Counted from the stretch's first letter, positions 35,426-44,449 are shown. The stretch is 64,000 nt of DNA from Actinomycetes bacterium (GCA_021414085.1 JAIOPC010000009.1:179584-243583), one strand, 5' to 3'. Translations and numbers: made by a program. The notes: a model not told the origin generated them from the letters alone.

Positions 35426-36083
35426 CGTCGCTATGTCCGCTGTCGTCGCTGTCGTCGTCGCTCTCGTCGTCGTGACCGCTCTCGTGACTGCTGTCGTCAT
35501 CGTCATCGATGCTTCCGCTGCCGGGTGTCGTGCCACCGCCAGCAGTGCTTCCGCTGCCAGGTGTCGTGCCACTGTTGCCGTCGTCAGAGCCGCCTTCGAT
35601 CTTGGATTCAACCGAAGTAGTGATCACCCCGGCCTGCAAATGAGCTCTGAATTCGACGATGGTGGTGCCGTTCTGCAGCTTCACCTCGATGTCAACCGGG
35701 CCGGAGCTCTCGGCCTTGACGAGCGTCCACCCGGCGCTTGGTGCCACCGACACAACGGTGAGGACGTTGCCGCTCGTGTCGAGCGTGACCAAGCCGGCGT
35801 CGCCGACCTGGTACATCGCCTGGGTAGCGGTCAGGATGTTCGACTGAATCTTGGTGACCTCAGTGTTGGTGAGTACGTTGCCGTTGATCGCTTCACCAGT
35901 ACCTGGGGCGACGACAACCGGCTCAGCCGTCGGGGTGTTCGCTGGGTTGGTGGACGCGACCGCGACTTCGCCGCTGGACTTCGACTCGGTGTTCTGCAAG
36001 ACCTGCGTGTTGACCATGGCGGCCGCCGAGCCGGCGACAAGCACTCCGGCTAGCGACAGCGTTGTTGTGATTCGACCCTTCAT
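35418..36083 (-). CDS. Secreted/anchored protein of a duplicated module, copy B gene 1
   Basis: A 221-residue paralogue of the protein at 34193: signal/anchor TTTLSLAGVLVAGSAAAMVN, beta domain with MYQVGDAGLVTLDTSGN, VSVAPSAGWTLVKAE and VEFRAHLQAGVITTSVESK, then a Ser/Gly linker and an extreme Asp/Ser/His tail (about 30 residues, ending SDDSGHSDDD) that might bind divalent cations. GGAGG precedes the ATG at 36083. Compared with copy A it has about 25 extra residues after the anchor. It leads the operon nearest to the two-component genes. Confidence 0.75.
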   Translation of the reverse strand: MKGRITTTLSLAGVLVAGSAAAMVNTQVLQNTESKSSGEVAVASTNPANTPTAEPVVVAPGTGEAINGNVLTNTEVTKIQSNILTATQAMYQVGDAGLVTLDTSGNVLTVVSVAPSAGWTLVKAESSGPVDIEVKLQNGTTIVEFRAHLQAGVITTSVESKIEGGSDDGNSGTTPGSGSTAGGGTTPGSGSIDDDDDSSHESGHDDESDDDSDDSGHSDDD

Positions 36084-36134
36084 TGGTTCCTCCGGTTGTA
36101 GATCGGCCGCCGGGGGGAAGCCGCTGATGTGTGC

Positions 36135-36191
36135 ACACCGTACGAAGCCATCGTCCAAGAAACGGCTCGCCAATATCCAAGATTCATCCAA
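36135..36191 (-). promoter_or_regulatory. Conserved 57-bp regulatory block upstream of module copy B
   Basis: Second copy of the block, 52 bases before the gene at 36083 and 59 bases before the divergent response-regulator start at 36251. Minus-strand TTGGAT at offsets 1 and 12 and TTGGAC at 34 follow an 11-base period; the segment CTTCGTACGGTGT is identical to copy A. In this position it could also serve autoregulation of the two-component genes. Confidence 0.78.
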
Positions 36192-36250
36192 ATCGCTCGC
36201 GATCGGCTCAGCTCTGCGGAACGGCCCCTCTCGCCAGTCAGAATGACGGC

Positions 36251-36916
36251 GTGAAGATCCTGGTGGTGGAGGACGACCGATCGATCGCCGACTCGTTGGT
36301 CGAAGGGCTAACCGCCGAGGGCTACACCGTTGAGCACGCACCAACCGGCGCTGCTGCGTTGGGGGCAACCGACTACGACTTGGTGCTACTGGATCTCGGC
36401 CTACCCGACATGGACGGGCGCGATGTCTTTCGTGAACTCCGCACGCGGGGCTCCACGCCGATCATCATGCTCACCGCTCGAGCTGAGGAGTTCGATCGTG
36501 TGCTCGGCCTCGAGTTAGGCGCCGACGACTACGTCACCAAGCCTTTCAGTTTTCGCGAACTGGTCGCGCGTGTCCGCGCTGTCAGTCGCCGCACGCACGA
36601 CTCGGGGTCCCCAAACTCGAACGAAGTGCAGACGATCGAATCGTTGGTCATCGATCGGCGCACGCGTCGCGTTCACGTTGACGACGTGGAGGTTGCGCTG
36701 ACAGCGAAGGAATTCGATCTGCTCGCCTATCTGGCACTTGATACGGGCGCCGTGCGCACGCGTACGGAGATTCTCGAGAACGTGTGGGATGCACACTGGT
36801 ACGGCCCAACGAAGACGGTCGATGCGCACGTCGCATCGCTGCGCAAGAAGCTCGGACACCACGACTGGATCCAAGCAGTGCGCGGCGTTGGTTTTCGTCT
36901 AGAGCTGTCGGAGTAA
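36251..36916 (+). CDS. OmpR/PhoB-family response regulator
   Basis: A 221-residue response regulator. The receiver domain has acidic E-D-D at the N-terminus (ILVVEDD), the phosphoacceptor Asp48 in VLLDLGLPDMDG, Thr in IIMLTARA and Lys in VTKPFSF. The C-terminal winged helix has LTAKEFDLLAYLAL and a C-terminal VRGVGFRLE. The GTG at 36251 starts directly at the receiver. The adjacent histidine kinase and the 11-base-phased repeats upstream of the divergent operon suggest its targets. Confidence 0.93.
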   Translation: MKILVVEDDRSIADSLVEGLTAEGYTVEHAPTGAAALGATDYDLVLLDLGLPDMDGRDVFRELRTRGSTPIIMLTARAEEFDRVLGLELGADDYVTKPFSFRELVARVRAVSRRTHDSGSPNSNEVQTIESLVIDRRTRRVHVDDVEVALTAKEFDLLAYLALDTGAVRTRTEILENVWDAHWYGPTKTVDAHVASLRKKLGHHDWIQAVRGVGFRLELSE

Positions 36917-36935
36917 CCGTGAGAGGCAACGACAC

Positions 36936-38336
36936 GTGAAGTGGCGCCTCATGATCGCGTTCGCTGGCCTGATTGCGATGGTGCTACTAGCGCAAGACGT
37001 GCCGCTTGCCACTTACTTGCGACGCGTCGAGAGCGAGCGGCTACTCGCCGACTTGCGAAGTGATGCATTCCTCTTGGCTGGTGCCGCCGAGGACGTGTTA
37101 TCGGGTGAGGCCACCGGCTCGGCCATCGACTTGCACGCGACAGTCGTGGCGTATGCCGAAACCGAAGGCGGCTACGTCGTGGTCGTCGACGCCAACGGTG
37201 TGCTGGTGGAGTCATCGGATGCAACCGACGTGATCGGGACCCAATTCGCAAACTCAAACAGACCGGAGTTCAACACTGCACTGGTAAGCGGTCAACCGAA
37301 TAGCGGCAGTCGATCGTCGGTCGACGCTGGCGGCGACATTGTGTACGTGGTTGTGCCCGTCCGCTCGGGGCTCGACGTTGTCGGCGCCATTCGCATCACG
37401 TTTCCGGCCGCCGTCATCGACCAGCGCGCCAACGAAAAGGTGCGCGGATTGGTTCTCGTCGGCCTCATCTCCATGCTCGCTGCCGCTCTGGCAGCCATCG
37501 TCATCGCCAACACCATCTCGTCACCACTCCGACGATTACGCCGCAGCACCGAACACTTGGCCGCGGGCGATTTCACGCAGCGTGCGATCGACAACGAGGG
37601 CCCGCCCGAGGTACGCAGTTTGGCGCGCTCGTTCAACACCATGACCGAACGAATAGCAACGTTGGTCGGGACTCAGCGGGCCTTTGTCGGCGACGCGTCG
37701 CATCAACTGCGCACACCGTTGACCGCGCTCCGTCTGCAACTGGAACGGGCCGCTGCAATGGTTGACGACGATCCAGCGGGCGCCCGCGCACGGTTAGAAG
37801 CAGCGAGCGAGGAAACCGAACGACTGCAGCGTCTAGTCGAGGGCTTGCTGATGATTGCTCGTTCCGACGGCAGTCGGCCGGAACTAGAACGCGTTGATGT
37901 CAGCGCACTCGTGCGCGAGCGTGCCGAAGTGTGGGGACCATTCGCGGACGAGCGTGGTGTCCAACTGACCATCGCGTGCCCAGGCGGACTTGCAGCAATG
38001 GCGGTTCCGAACGCGCTCGAACAAATCATCGACAACTATGTCGATAACGCAATGAATGCTGTGTCGGCGGGTGGCACCATCACGCTTTCGGCAAGTCGGC
38101 GAAACGACTCGGTCAGCGTGCATGTCGCCGACGAGGGGCCGGGCATGCCGCCAGAACATCTCGCTCACGCGTTCGACCGATTCTGGCGAGCACCCAATGC
38201 GCCGCACGGGGGCTCCGGCATCGGACTGGCGGTGGCCCATCATCTCGCAGACCTCAGCGGCGGCTCCGTCGAGTTACGCAACCGCACGGACCGCACTGGT
38301 CTGATCGCCAGCGTCGAGTTGCCAGCCGTTAACTAG
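36936..38336 (+). CDS. Sensor histidine kinase
   Basis: A 466-residue kinase starting at GTG. An N-terminal helix (about 5-22), an extracytoplasmic sensor region (about 30-165) containing AETEGGYVVVVDANGVLVES, a second helix (about 171-193), a HAMP domain, and HisKA with His256 in GDASHQLRTPLTAL. The ATPase domain carries NALEQIIDNYVDNAMNAV (N box), DEGPGMP (G1) and GGSGIGLAVAHH (G2). The ligand is not known; the sensor region fits a double-Cache/PAS-like pattern. It is 19 bases after the regulator. Confidence 0.93.
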   Translation: MKWRLMIAFAGLIAMVLLAQDVPLATYLRRVESERLLADLRSDAFLLAGAAEDVLSGEATGSAIDLHATVVAYAETEGGYVVVVDANGVLVESSDATDVIGTQFANSNRPEFNTALVSGQPNSGSRSSVDAGGDIVYVVVPVRSGLDVVGAIRITFPAAVIDQRANEKVRGLVLVGLISMLAAALAAIVIANTISSPLRRLRRSTEHLAAGDFTQRAIDNEGPPEVRSLARSFNTMTERIATLVGTQRAFVGDASHQLRTPLTALRLQLERAAAMVDDDPAGARARLEAASEETERLQRLVEGLLMIARSDGSRPELERVDVSALVRERAEVWGPFADERGVQLTIACPGGLAAMAVPNALEQIIDNYVDNAMNAVSAGGTITLSASRRNDSVSVHVADEGPGMPPEHLAHAFDRFWRAPNAPHGGSGIGLAVAHHLADLSGGSVELRNRTDRTGLIASVELPAVN

Positions 38337-40039
38337 AGCGTGACGGTCGCGCTGCAGCGGCCGGCGCGCTGGTGCGACACGTTCACGGTGACCTTGGTCC
38401 CGACGGCGCCTTTGACAATCCATGTGGCGAGCACGCGGTCGGGTGTGCCGTCGTTCTTGCCCGCGTACGGCTGCATCGCAACGCGTCCAGCAAGTTGTCC
38501 GAGTTCTTGCCGTGAACCACTCGGTGCACTAGCCGCTGTCAGCACGGCCGCACCCGTCAACTCGGCCACGAGTGGAAGCACCAGGTGCTCCTTGCGCGCC
38601 TTGTGAGTGATGTCAGTCGGAAGCCAACCGGTGTTGGTGATACCGACTTCTACGCGGTGCGTGTCGTCAGACAGGTGAACGACCCGCGTGTGCTGCACCT
38701 CCAACTTCGGGGAGCACATTGCCTGATAGACGGCAAACTCGGCGTGCGGCCGAACCTCGGCGAGTAGTCGCGAGCTGGGAACGTTGCCCCAAAAGAACAC
38801 CTCGTCCCAGCCACCGATCTCTACCGCGCCGAGCTGCGGGTGATCAAAGGGCGTCCAGTCGACATACGCATCCGGGTGATTGGCAACTGCCCAGCGATAC
38901 ACCGCGAGATCCTCCTCGTCGGTCGGGCCCGTGTACCAAATGAACGTGCTTGGCTTCTTGCCCGTTGCTTGCTGAATGACATCCCAGAACTCGGTGGTCC
39001 AGCCGTAGACACCAAGGTGCTCGTACACCCAATCGTCGGCAGCGCCGCCCATCGTGTCGCTCTTATCCAAGGTGAAGTCCTCAAACACCGAGTGCACCGG
39101 GTAGCCGGTGAGCGCAGCGCCCTTCTCGCCGAGCTCCTTAAAGATGCGTAGATCAAGCGGCGGTAACCCACTGTCGCTCATCGTGCTGCTCGGTCGCAGC
39201 AACACACCGCCGGACGTGTGATACGCGTTGTACCCACAGATGTTCGGGCGGGCCACGATCGCGCGCACAAGGCCATCGATCTCGGGCTCACTCATCGGGT
39301 GATCACCGCTGCCAAGCACCGACGTTCCCCAACCGGATGGGAAGTTGCGGTTGAGATCAAGGCTCTGCGGCGGCGGCACCAACGGCACCGTGAAGCCGTC
39401 GTGATCGACGACGTCGCCTTCGAACAACATTCGATAGCGAGTGGTTCCGGCGGGGGCGCCTACCGGCGGAACGCGCACCATCAAGCGCGGTTCCTCCGTC
39501 GAAACCATCCAGTTTCCGTTTGCGTCCTGCATCCGCATGCTGAGCACACGCCCATCGCCGTTGATGTCGCGCAGGTGCAGACCGGGTGCCATGTGCGCGT
39601 CGGCCCACGGCCATGCCCGCACACTGCTGCGCCGGAATTGCGGCGAGTCGGCCAACGTCCATTCGACGCCGTCGGGGTTCACGCGCGGCGCGACATAGAA
39701 CGTGCGCGTGCGTACCGCCTCGGTGACCGCGGAGTTGTTGTCGAACCCGGTGACGAGGTAGTGGATGAGGTGCAATGCGGCCACACCACCGGTGACTTCG
39801 ATGGCATGAATGTTGGCATCCACCCAGTGCGCCGGCTTGGAGTCGTGCGTACCCGTGGTTGCGTCGGTGATTGTCGCCACCCAGAGATCGCGGCCCTCGT
39901 GCGAGTGCCCGTACGACTCGACTGTCATCAGGTTCGGGTGCACTGCTGCGGTGGCATGCAGCCACTCGGTCATCTCCTCGTAGCGCAGAAAGCGATCGAA
40001 GTTGTAGGCGTTCTTCGTCTTAGCCACGTCAGCAGTCAT
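38333..40039 (-). CDS. M14-family zinc carboxypeptidase
   Basis: A 568-residue M14 metallopeptidase. HSHEGRDLWV is the characteristic G-x-S-x-E-G-R region, DANIHAIEVTGG carries the H-x-x-E zinc ligands, ESHR-like RVNPDGVEW and DLNRNFPSGWG follow, NAYHTSGGVLLRP holds the third zinc His and WTTEFWD the catalytic Glu. There is no signal peptide, so it probably works on peptides in the cytoplasm. The start overlaps the lipoprotein stop by 11 bases. The C-terminal 150 residues form an added beta domain. Confidence 0.9.
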   Translation of the reverse strand: MTADVAKTKNAYNFDRFLRYEEMTEWLHATAAVHPNLMTVESYGHSHEGRDLWVATITDATTGTHDSKPAHWVDANIHAIEVTGGVAALHLIHYLVTGFDNNSAVTEAVRTRTFYVAPRVNPDGVEWTLADSPQFRRSSVRAWPWADAHMAPGLHLRDINGDGRVLSMRMQDANGNWMVSTEEPRLMVRVPPVGAPAGTTRYRMLFEGDVVDHDGFTVPLVPPPQSLDLNRNFPSGWGTSVLGSGDHPMSEPEIDGLVRAIVARPNICGYNAYHTSGGVLLRPSSTMSDSGLPPLDLRIFKELGEKGAALTGYPVHSVFEDFTLDKSDTMGGAADDWVYEHLGVYGWTTEFWDVIQQATGKKPSTFIWYTGPTDEEDLAVYRWAVANHPDAYVDWTPFDHPQLGAVEIGGWDEVFFWGNVPSSRLLAEVRPHAEFAVYQAMCSPKLEVQHTRVVHLSDDTHRVEVGITNTGWLPTDITHKARKEHLVLPLVAELTGAAVLTAASAPSGSRQELGQLAGRVAMQPYAGKNDGTPDRVLATWIVKGAVGTKVTVNVSHQRAGRCSATVTL

Positions 40040-40793
40040 CGCCGGCCGCGAACGGATAGACACCAGCGCTCAGCGAGGTGACTTTCGTGGCGTGCGGATC
40101 GGGCAGGCTTTCGACGAAACCGCCTGCACCGTCGGAGACCAACCAATCCCAGCCGCCGTCGACTGCGAGAGTCATCGTGATTCCATGGTGAGTCCCGCCG
40201 CCGGTCGTGTAGCAGGTCGCGCCGACGATCATGCTCGGAAAGTCCGCCCACTCGGCACCAATGGTCAAGTTGGAATCCGATGCGAGCATGTGCGGAGGCC
40301 CGCTGTACCGCCACCCGACTAAGGCCACCAAGTCTGCGCCGTAACCGCCAAACTCGGCGCAGAAATCGCCTGTCCAGCACACCGTTTGTCCGTACTCGAA
40401 GTTGAAATCAGGAAATTCGCGCGCATCGACCGTCTCGAAATAGCCGTCGGCGCGATGACTCTCGTCGGCGTAATGCACGGCGTCGTTTCGCGCTGGCGGT
40501 CCGAACCGAGCCGTAAGGGCGGCGATGACGTCTGTCGGCGTGGACGGACCAAAGTCGAACGGCCCGAGTCCATCTTCGCGAAGCACCAACGGTTCGAGCG
40601 CAACGGTTGTCGTCGGCGCGGGGGCGGTCGTGGCTGGCGCGGTGGAAGCCGGCGTGGTCGGCGCGACGACGGTCGTGTTCGATGCGGCAGCTGCCGTCGT
40701 TGTTGAGTCATCGGCAGAGTCGCCGGAGGTTGCGGAGCTGGCACATCCAGCAAGAAGCGCCAGCGCTGTGGCGAGCGCAAGTTTGTTGATCAT
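40029..40793 (-). CDS. Putative lipoprotein of unknown function
   Basis: A 254-residue lipoprotein: signal peptide LALATALALLAGC with lipobox Cys at residue 17, a Ser/Thr/Ala linker (about 20-65), then a globular domain beginning PLVLREDGLGPFDFG and containing six or so Cys and Trp-rich segments. The GLGPFDFG-x-x-x-x-D pattern occurs in many actinobacterial secreted proteins without known function. It is co-transcribed with the M14 peptidase. Confidence 0.72.
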   Translation of the reverse strand: MINKLALATALALLAGCASSATSGDSADDSTTTAAAASNTTVVAPTTPASTAPATTAPAPTTTVALEPLVLREDGLGPFDFGPSTPTDVIAALTARFGPPARNDAVHYADESHRADGYFETVDAREFPDFNFEYGQTVCWTGDFCAEFGGYGADLVALVGWRYSGPPHMLASDSNLTIGAEWADFPSMIVGATCYTTGGGTHHGITMTLAVDGGWDWLVSDGAGGFVESLPDPHATKVTSLSAGVYPFAAGDDC

Positions 40794-40805
40794 GGTGCCA
40801 GTCTG

Positions 40806-41747
40806 TCAGACGGCAAACGCCCTCGATGCGGTGAGCAGTGCATGCACAAGCGCGTCGTCGCCTTCGATAGTTGCCGCCAAGTCGCTGGGCTCGACGCGGC
40901 GTGCAACAACTCGGCAGTACTCAACGACGTCGGCAACCAAGAGTGCGGCGCGTTCGCCAGCGCCACCAATGTCGTACGTGCCGCCGCCTGAGCCGGTGAG
41001 CACCACACGCGTCGGTGCCAACGCCGAATGACTCGCAACGGTTGGCAGCAAGAACGGCAACGACGCCACGGAGTAGCTCGACATGGTCCGAAGTTCTGCA
41101 GCAGACGGCGGCTCCTGGTCCAGTCCGGCGGCGCGACGGATGTCGTCGGTGTGTGTCCACAACTCAAAAGCACGCGCCACCAACGCGGCTGACGCGGAGA
41201 AGGGCCAACCGTGCATAGTCACCGCTCTGTCCGCGCGAAAGTCCGATGACTGCACGTAGTTGACGATGCGCTGAGCAGCCGCGGCCCAGCGACGCGTCGT
41301 GGCGGCGGGCGAGTCGAGCAACTCCAGCGCGATCTGCTCGGCACCCATCTGCAAATGATCGTCGATTAGAAATGCGTCGTTGTCGCGTGACACTGCGCCA
41401 AGGCCGAACTGCGCCGCGGTGTACTGCTCGATGACCAACAGATGCGCGATCAGCCCGTGCACTGTCCAGTCGTATGGGGCTGCCCTGCGTTGCCAAACGG
41501 AACCGTCGAGTTGTTCCAGCAGCCCAACCATCGCACGCGCACGACTGACATAGAGGTCGGCCACGGCCAATGGAGTCGCAAGTTGACGTGGGCTTGCCGC
41601 AACCTGTGCGAGTAGCGCGTCGCGAGTGGTGGCCGCTGGGGCGATCGCATCGACCTCGCCCAGCGCTGCCAGAACGTGGGACACGTCCCACTCGTCAGCG
41701 ACATCGTCTAGTCGGTCGTCTATTCCGTGTTCGTTGTCGCGGCTCAT
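40806..41747 (-). CDS. MDMPI/DinB-fold protein coupled to an ECF sigma factor
   Basis: A 313-residue protein. The N-terminal 55 residues (a short helical segment with VLAALGEVDAIAP) resemble the sigma-binding part of regulator-type proteins but are not diagnostic. Residues about 65-215 carry a maleylpyruvate-isomerase/DinB four-helix fold: YDWTVHGLIAHLLVIEQYT and FELWTHTDDIRRAAGL, with His positions suited to a metal. The ATG overlaps the sigma stop as ATGA. The context suggests an unusual anti-sigma factor that could respond to a mycothiol-related or metal signal; this is inference. Confidence 0.72.
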   Translation of the reverse strand: MSRDNEHGIDDRLDDVADEWDVSHVLAALGEVDAIAPAATTRDALLAQVAASPRQLATPLAVADLYVSRARAMVGLLEQLDGSVWQRRAAPYDWTVHGLIAHLLVIEQYTAAQFGLGAVSRDNDAFLIDDHLQMGAEQIALELLDSPAATTRRWAAAAQRIVNYVQSSDFRADRAVTMHGWPFSASAALVARAFELWTHTDDIRRAAGLDQEPPSAAELRTMSSYSVASLPFLLPTVASHSALAPTRVVLTGSGGGTYDIGGAGERAALLVADVVEYCRVVARRVEPSDLAATIEGDDALVHALLTASRAFAV

Positions 41748-42343
41748 ACGCACTCCATCGTTTCTGGTCCGCGAAGTTGATCGGCGAGGCGCTGCAACCC
41801 CAACCTGATGCGCGACTTCGCGGTGCCCTCTGAAGCACCGGTGGCATCTGCGACTTGGCGAAACGTCAGGCCCTGCAGATATGCCAATTCAATAGCCGTG
41901 CGTTGTTCCTTCGGGAGCGCTGAAAGCGCGCGGCGCACTTGTTCGCCCGCAATCAACGCCAAGGCCGCCTCGTCGACATTGGGCGTGCGCGCTGGTTCGG
42001 CTCGATTCGATCGCTCCTCGTTAGCAACCCGTCGGCCGGAACGCCGTAAGTGATCGACGCAGCGTCGGCGGGCGATCGTCGCCAGGTAGGTGCGCAGGCT
42101 GCCGTGTAGCGGGTCGAAGCCCTCCGGCCGCTGCCACAACGCAACAAACACTTCCTGGGTGATGTCGCTCGCATGGGCTGGCCCAACGGTTCGCTGGGCA
42201 ATGCCGTAGACCAAGGCACTGAATTGGTCGTAGGCATCGGCGAGCGCGGAATCGTCGCCCGCGATCATGCGGGCGACAAGTTGCCGATCCCAGGTGTTAC
42301 GACCGTCGGTCACCGGGAGCGACAGTACCGCGACGCCAGTCAT
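41744..42343 (-). CDS. ECF RNA polymerase sigma factor
   Basis: A 199-residue ECF sigma factor of the SigK-like type. Region 2: FSALVYGIAQRTVGPAHASD, ITQEVFVALWQ; region 4: LPKEQRTAIELAYLQGLTF and RQVADATGASEGTAKSRI. The start is at ATG 42343 (MTGVAVLSLPV); the open frame to 42430 adds an unlikely tail. It is co-translated with the MDMPI-fold gene, forming a two-gene regulatory unit. A 27-base hairpin lies just upstream. Confidence 0.9.
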   Translation of the reverse strand: MTGVAVLSLPVTDGRNTWDRQLVARMIAGDDSALADAYDQFSALVYGIAQRTVGPAHASDITQEVFVALWQRPEGFDPLHGSLRTYLATIARRRCVDHLRRSGRRVANEERSNRAEPARTPNVDEAALALIAGEQVRRALSALPKEQRTAIELAYLQGLTFRQVADATGASEGTAKSRIRLGLQRLADQLRGPETMECV

Positions 42344-42376
42344 GCTCGGTTCTTCGTTGCCGGCAGCCGATTGGAT

Positions 42377-42403
42377 CACTGCCGGTCTTCGTGACCGGCA
42401 GTG
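42377..42403. promoter_or_regulatory. Perfect 11-bp inverted repeat upstream of the ECF sigma gene
   Basis: CACTGCCGGTC and GACCGGCAGTG flank a 5-base loop. The repeat is in the 120-base gap between the SIS-domain gene stop and the sigma start at 42343. No T-run follows on the minus strand, so it is either a transcription terminator without U-tract or an operator of the sigma operon. Confidence 0.45.
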
Positions 42404-42463
42404 CACGCCGGGAAACGGCACTCCGACCACGGCTAAGTCGAGGTGGCGGGTGGTCCGAGCTCG

Positions 42464-43435
42464 TCATCGTTTGGTCGCTGGTCGTTGGGTGAGCGGGTGC
42501 AGCCACGAATCCGCAGCAACTAGTTCTGCGATCAACACTTCCGTGAGCAGCGCGACTATCGGGTCGTCGTCACCCTGATAACGCACCTCAAACTCCGCGC
42601 CGCGCACATGCCCGCCCACGACCACGAAGCGGCTGCGCCGCTCGCGCATCCATTGCACCGCGTCGGCATCGAAGCGACCACCAGCGAAAAGCAGTGCGCG
42701 ATAGTCCAGCGACTTGGTGAGGTACACGTCGACGTGGTTCCAATCGCCGGTTTCGCACCCGTCAGCGGGCAGCCGCGGCCCTTCGCGAAACATGAGGGCG
42801 CCCTGGAGTGCACTCGCCATTCGTTCCGCGGGAGCGAGCAGCCAGCAACCATGCGGCCCGGCGAGCGCGGCACGAACGGCCGGCAGCCACGTGTTGCGCG
42901 TGTCGAGCAAGGCGGCGGCAGCATCGGCCGCCAACTCAATCTTCTTTGGTAAGTCGGGTACACCGCCCGTGAGTTGATGTTCCAGTTGCAGGAGCGTCGC
43001 CAATGTGTGGGTATAGCTGCGGCAGGCAACCCCGCCCAGTTCTTCTCCGGCGTGCATCAACATCGTGTGATCCGCCAACGGCGTGGCAGTTGGCGGCTTG
43101 TTGGTGAGCACGATCGTGGGGCTGATCCCGCGGTGCGCGGCGAGTATCTGCAGTGTTTCCTTACTGGTACCCGACGCGGTGATCGCAACGACGGTGAGCG
43201 AGGGATCGGCGGGGTACGAGGCCTCCACCGAGGCAAGCTCGCCAACCGCCTGAACGCCCGCTCGTCGCAAACGACGCGCGATGGTGTCGGCCGCGAACCA
43301 CGACGAACCCATGCCGGTGAGCAGCAGGCGGCCGCCTGGCACCACCGGCCACTTCTCGTCTGCGATCACACGCGCAAGTGCGCGTAGCGCGGCCGGTTTT
43401 ACTTCCAGGTCAGCAAGAAACGCTTCGGCCTTCAT
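42464..43435 (-). CDS. SIS-domain phosphosugar-binding protein
   Basis: A 323-residue protein with two SIS lobes. The first begins RLLLTGMGSSWFAADTIA and carries AITASGTSKETLQIL, the phosphosugar-binding Ser/Thr motif; the second has WLLAPAERMASALQGAL. It resembles the isomerase half of GlmS without the amidotransferase domain. A kinase with a maltokinase-like fold precedes it by 15 bases, so it may act as an isomerase or deaminase of a phosphorylated aminosugar. Confidence 0.85.
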   Translation of the reverse strand: MKAEAFLADLEVKPAALRALARVIADEKWPVVPGGRLLLTGMGSSWFAADTIARRLRRAGVQAVGELASVEASYPADPSLTVVAITASGTSKETLQILAAHRGISPTIVLTNKPPTATPLADHTMLMHAGEELGGVACRSYTHTLATLLQLEHQLTGGVPDLPKKIELAADAAAALLDTRNTWLPAVRAALAGPHGCWLLAPAERMASALQGALMFREGPRLPADGCETGDWNHVDVYLTKSLDYRALLFAGGRFDADAVQWMRERRSRFVVVGGHVRGAEFEVRYQGDDDPIVALLTEVLIAELVAADSWLHPLTQRPATKR

Positions 43436-43450
43436 CGCGCAACCTTCATC

Positions 43451-44449
43451 TCACGAGTCTCGCAGCAGTGCCGGGAGGGAAGCATCAGGAACGTACAGCC
43501 AGCGCGGCAAGTGGGCGACTGCGTAGCAGTACTCATGCAGTTCTTGCGCAACGCGCAGAGCGTGCAGCAGGTCGTCGGCAACGGGGTGCGCACTGCGGTA
43601 GGCGTCGAGCGCCGCCGTGGTGGCCGCGGCGACGAAACGTTCGACGTCATCAGCTCGATCAGGGTGACGACGCTTGACGACTATGCAACCCACATGACTG
43701 ATCGATTGCAGCATCGACGCAAGGTCGATAAGCGGGGAGTGCGAAAGGCGCGTCTCGCCCGTCGCCAGCGGATTGCCATCGAAGTCGGTGACCAACAAGC
43801 GATCCCTGGCGCGCAGGAACTGACCCGCATGCAAGTCGCCATGAATGCGGTGCGCCGTGAGCAACGCGTTGCTCTCCAGTGGCGATAACGCAGTGTGCAC
43901 GGAGGGGACGAGAGCGAGCAGTCGTGCACCCTCCTCGCCATGCACCGTTCGCAGTGCCTCGTCCAGTCGTTCAAACGCGGTCGCGAGATACGTGCGGGCC
44001 GCGACCGTGGTTGGCTGCATGTCGGCGAGCGCCGTGTGCATGCGGCTCGTGATCTCACCCATGCGCGTGGCACTGGCGATCAGATCCTCGAAAGTGCGCT
44101 CACCGCGCAAGTTGGCATCGACATCGTCGACAAACCAGTCCCATCCGTCCTGCGCCTCGGGTACGAACTCGGTGACCGTCGCCAGCACCAACTCGTCGCG
44201 TTCCTCGCTGCCGATGTAAGTGGGCATTTCGGTGAAGCCTCGGCTGGCGAGATGGCCGAGTACCTGTACGCCGGGGTGCGGCGACAGAACCGGCGGTTGC
44301 AACCACTTGACAACAAACTGCTCCGGCACGGCGGCGTCACCGACAATGACACTGTGGTTGGTTTGGTCGACGGTGATCGCGCGTTCTTCGGTGAGCTCGC
44401 GGCCAACTAACCGCGAGGCGACTCTTGCAGACTCACCCGACGCAACCAT
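43451..44449 (-). CDS. Maltokinase-like / glucosamine-kinase-like phosphotransferase
   Basis: A 332-residue aminoglycoside-phosphotransferase-fold kinase. The catalytic loop is RIHGDLHAGQFL and the Mg-binding motif is LVTDFDGNPLA, close to the H-G-D-L-H and D-F-x-G-x-P pairs of maltokinases and actinobacterial glucosamine kinases. The N-terminal cap resembles the maltokinase intermediate domain but is shorter. With the SIS gene downstream, glucosamine phosphorylation is a reasonable guess; trehalose or maltose is less likely as no TreS or GlgE gene is near. Confidence 0.8.
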   Translation of the reverse strand: MVASGESARVASRLVGRELTEERAITVDQTNHSVIVGDAAVPEQFVVKWLQPPVLSPHPGVQVLGHLASRGFTEMPTYIGSEERDELVLATVTEFVPEAQDGWDWFVDDVDANLRGERTFEDLIASATRMGEITSRMHTALADMQPTTVAARTYLATAFERLDEALRTVHGEEGARLLALVPSVHTALSPLESNALLTAHRIHGDLHAGQFLRARDRLLVTDFDGNPLATGETRLSHSPLIDLASMLQSISHVGCIVVKRRHPDRADDVERFVAAATTAALDAYRSAHPVADDLLHALRVAQELHEYCYAVAHLPRWLYVPDASLPALLRDS

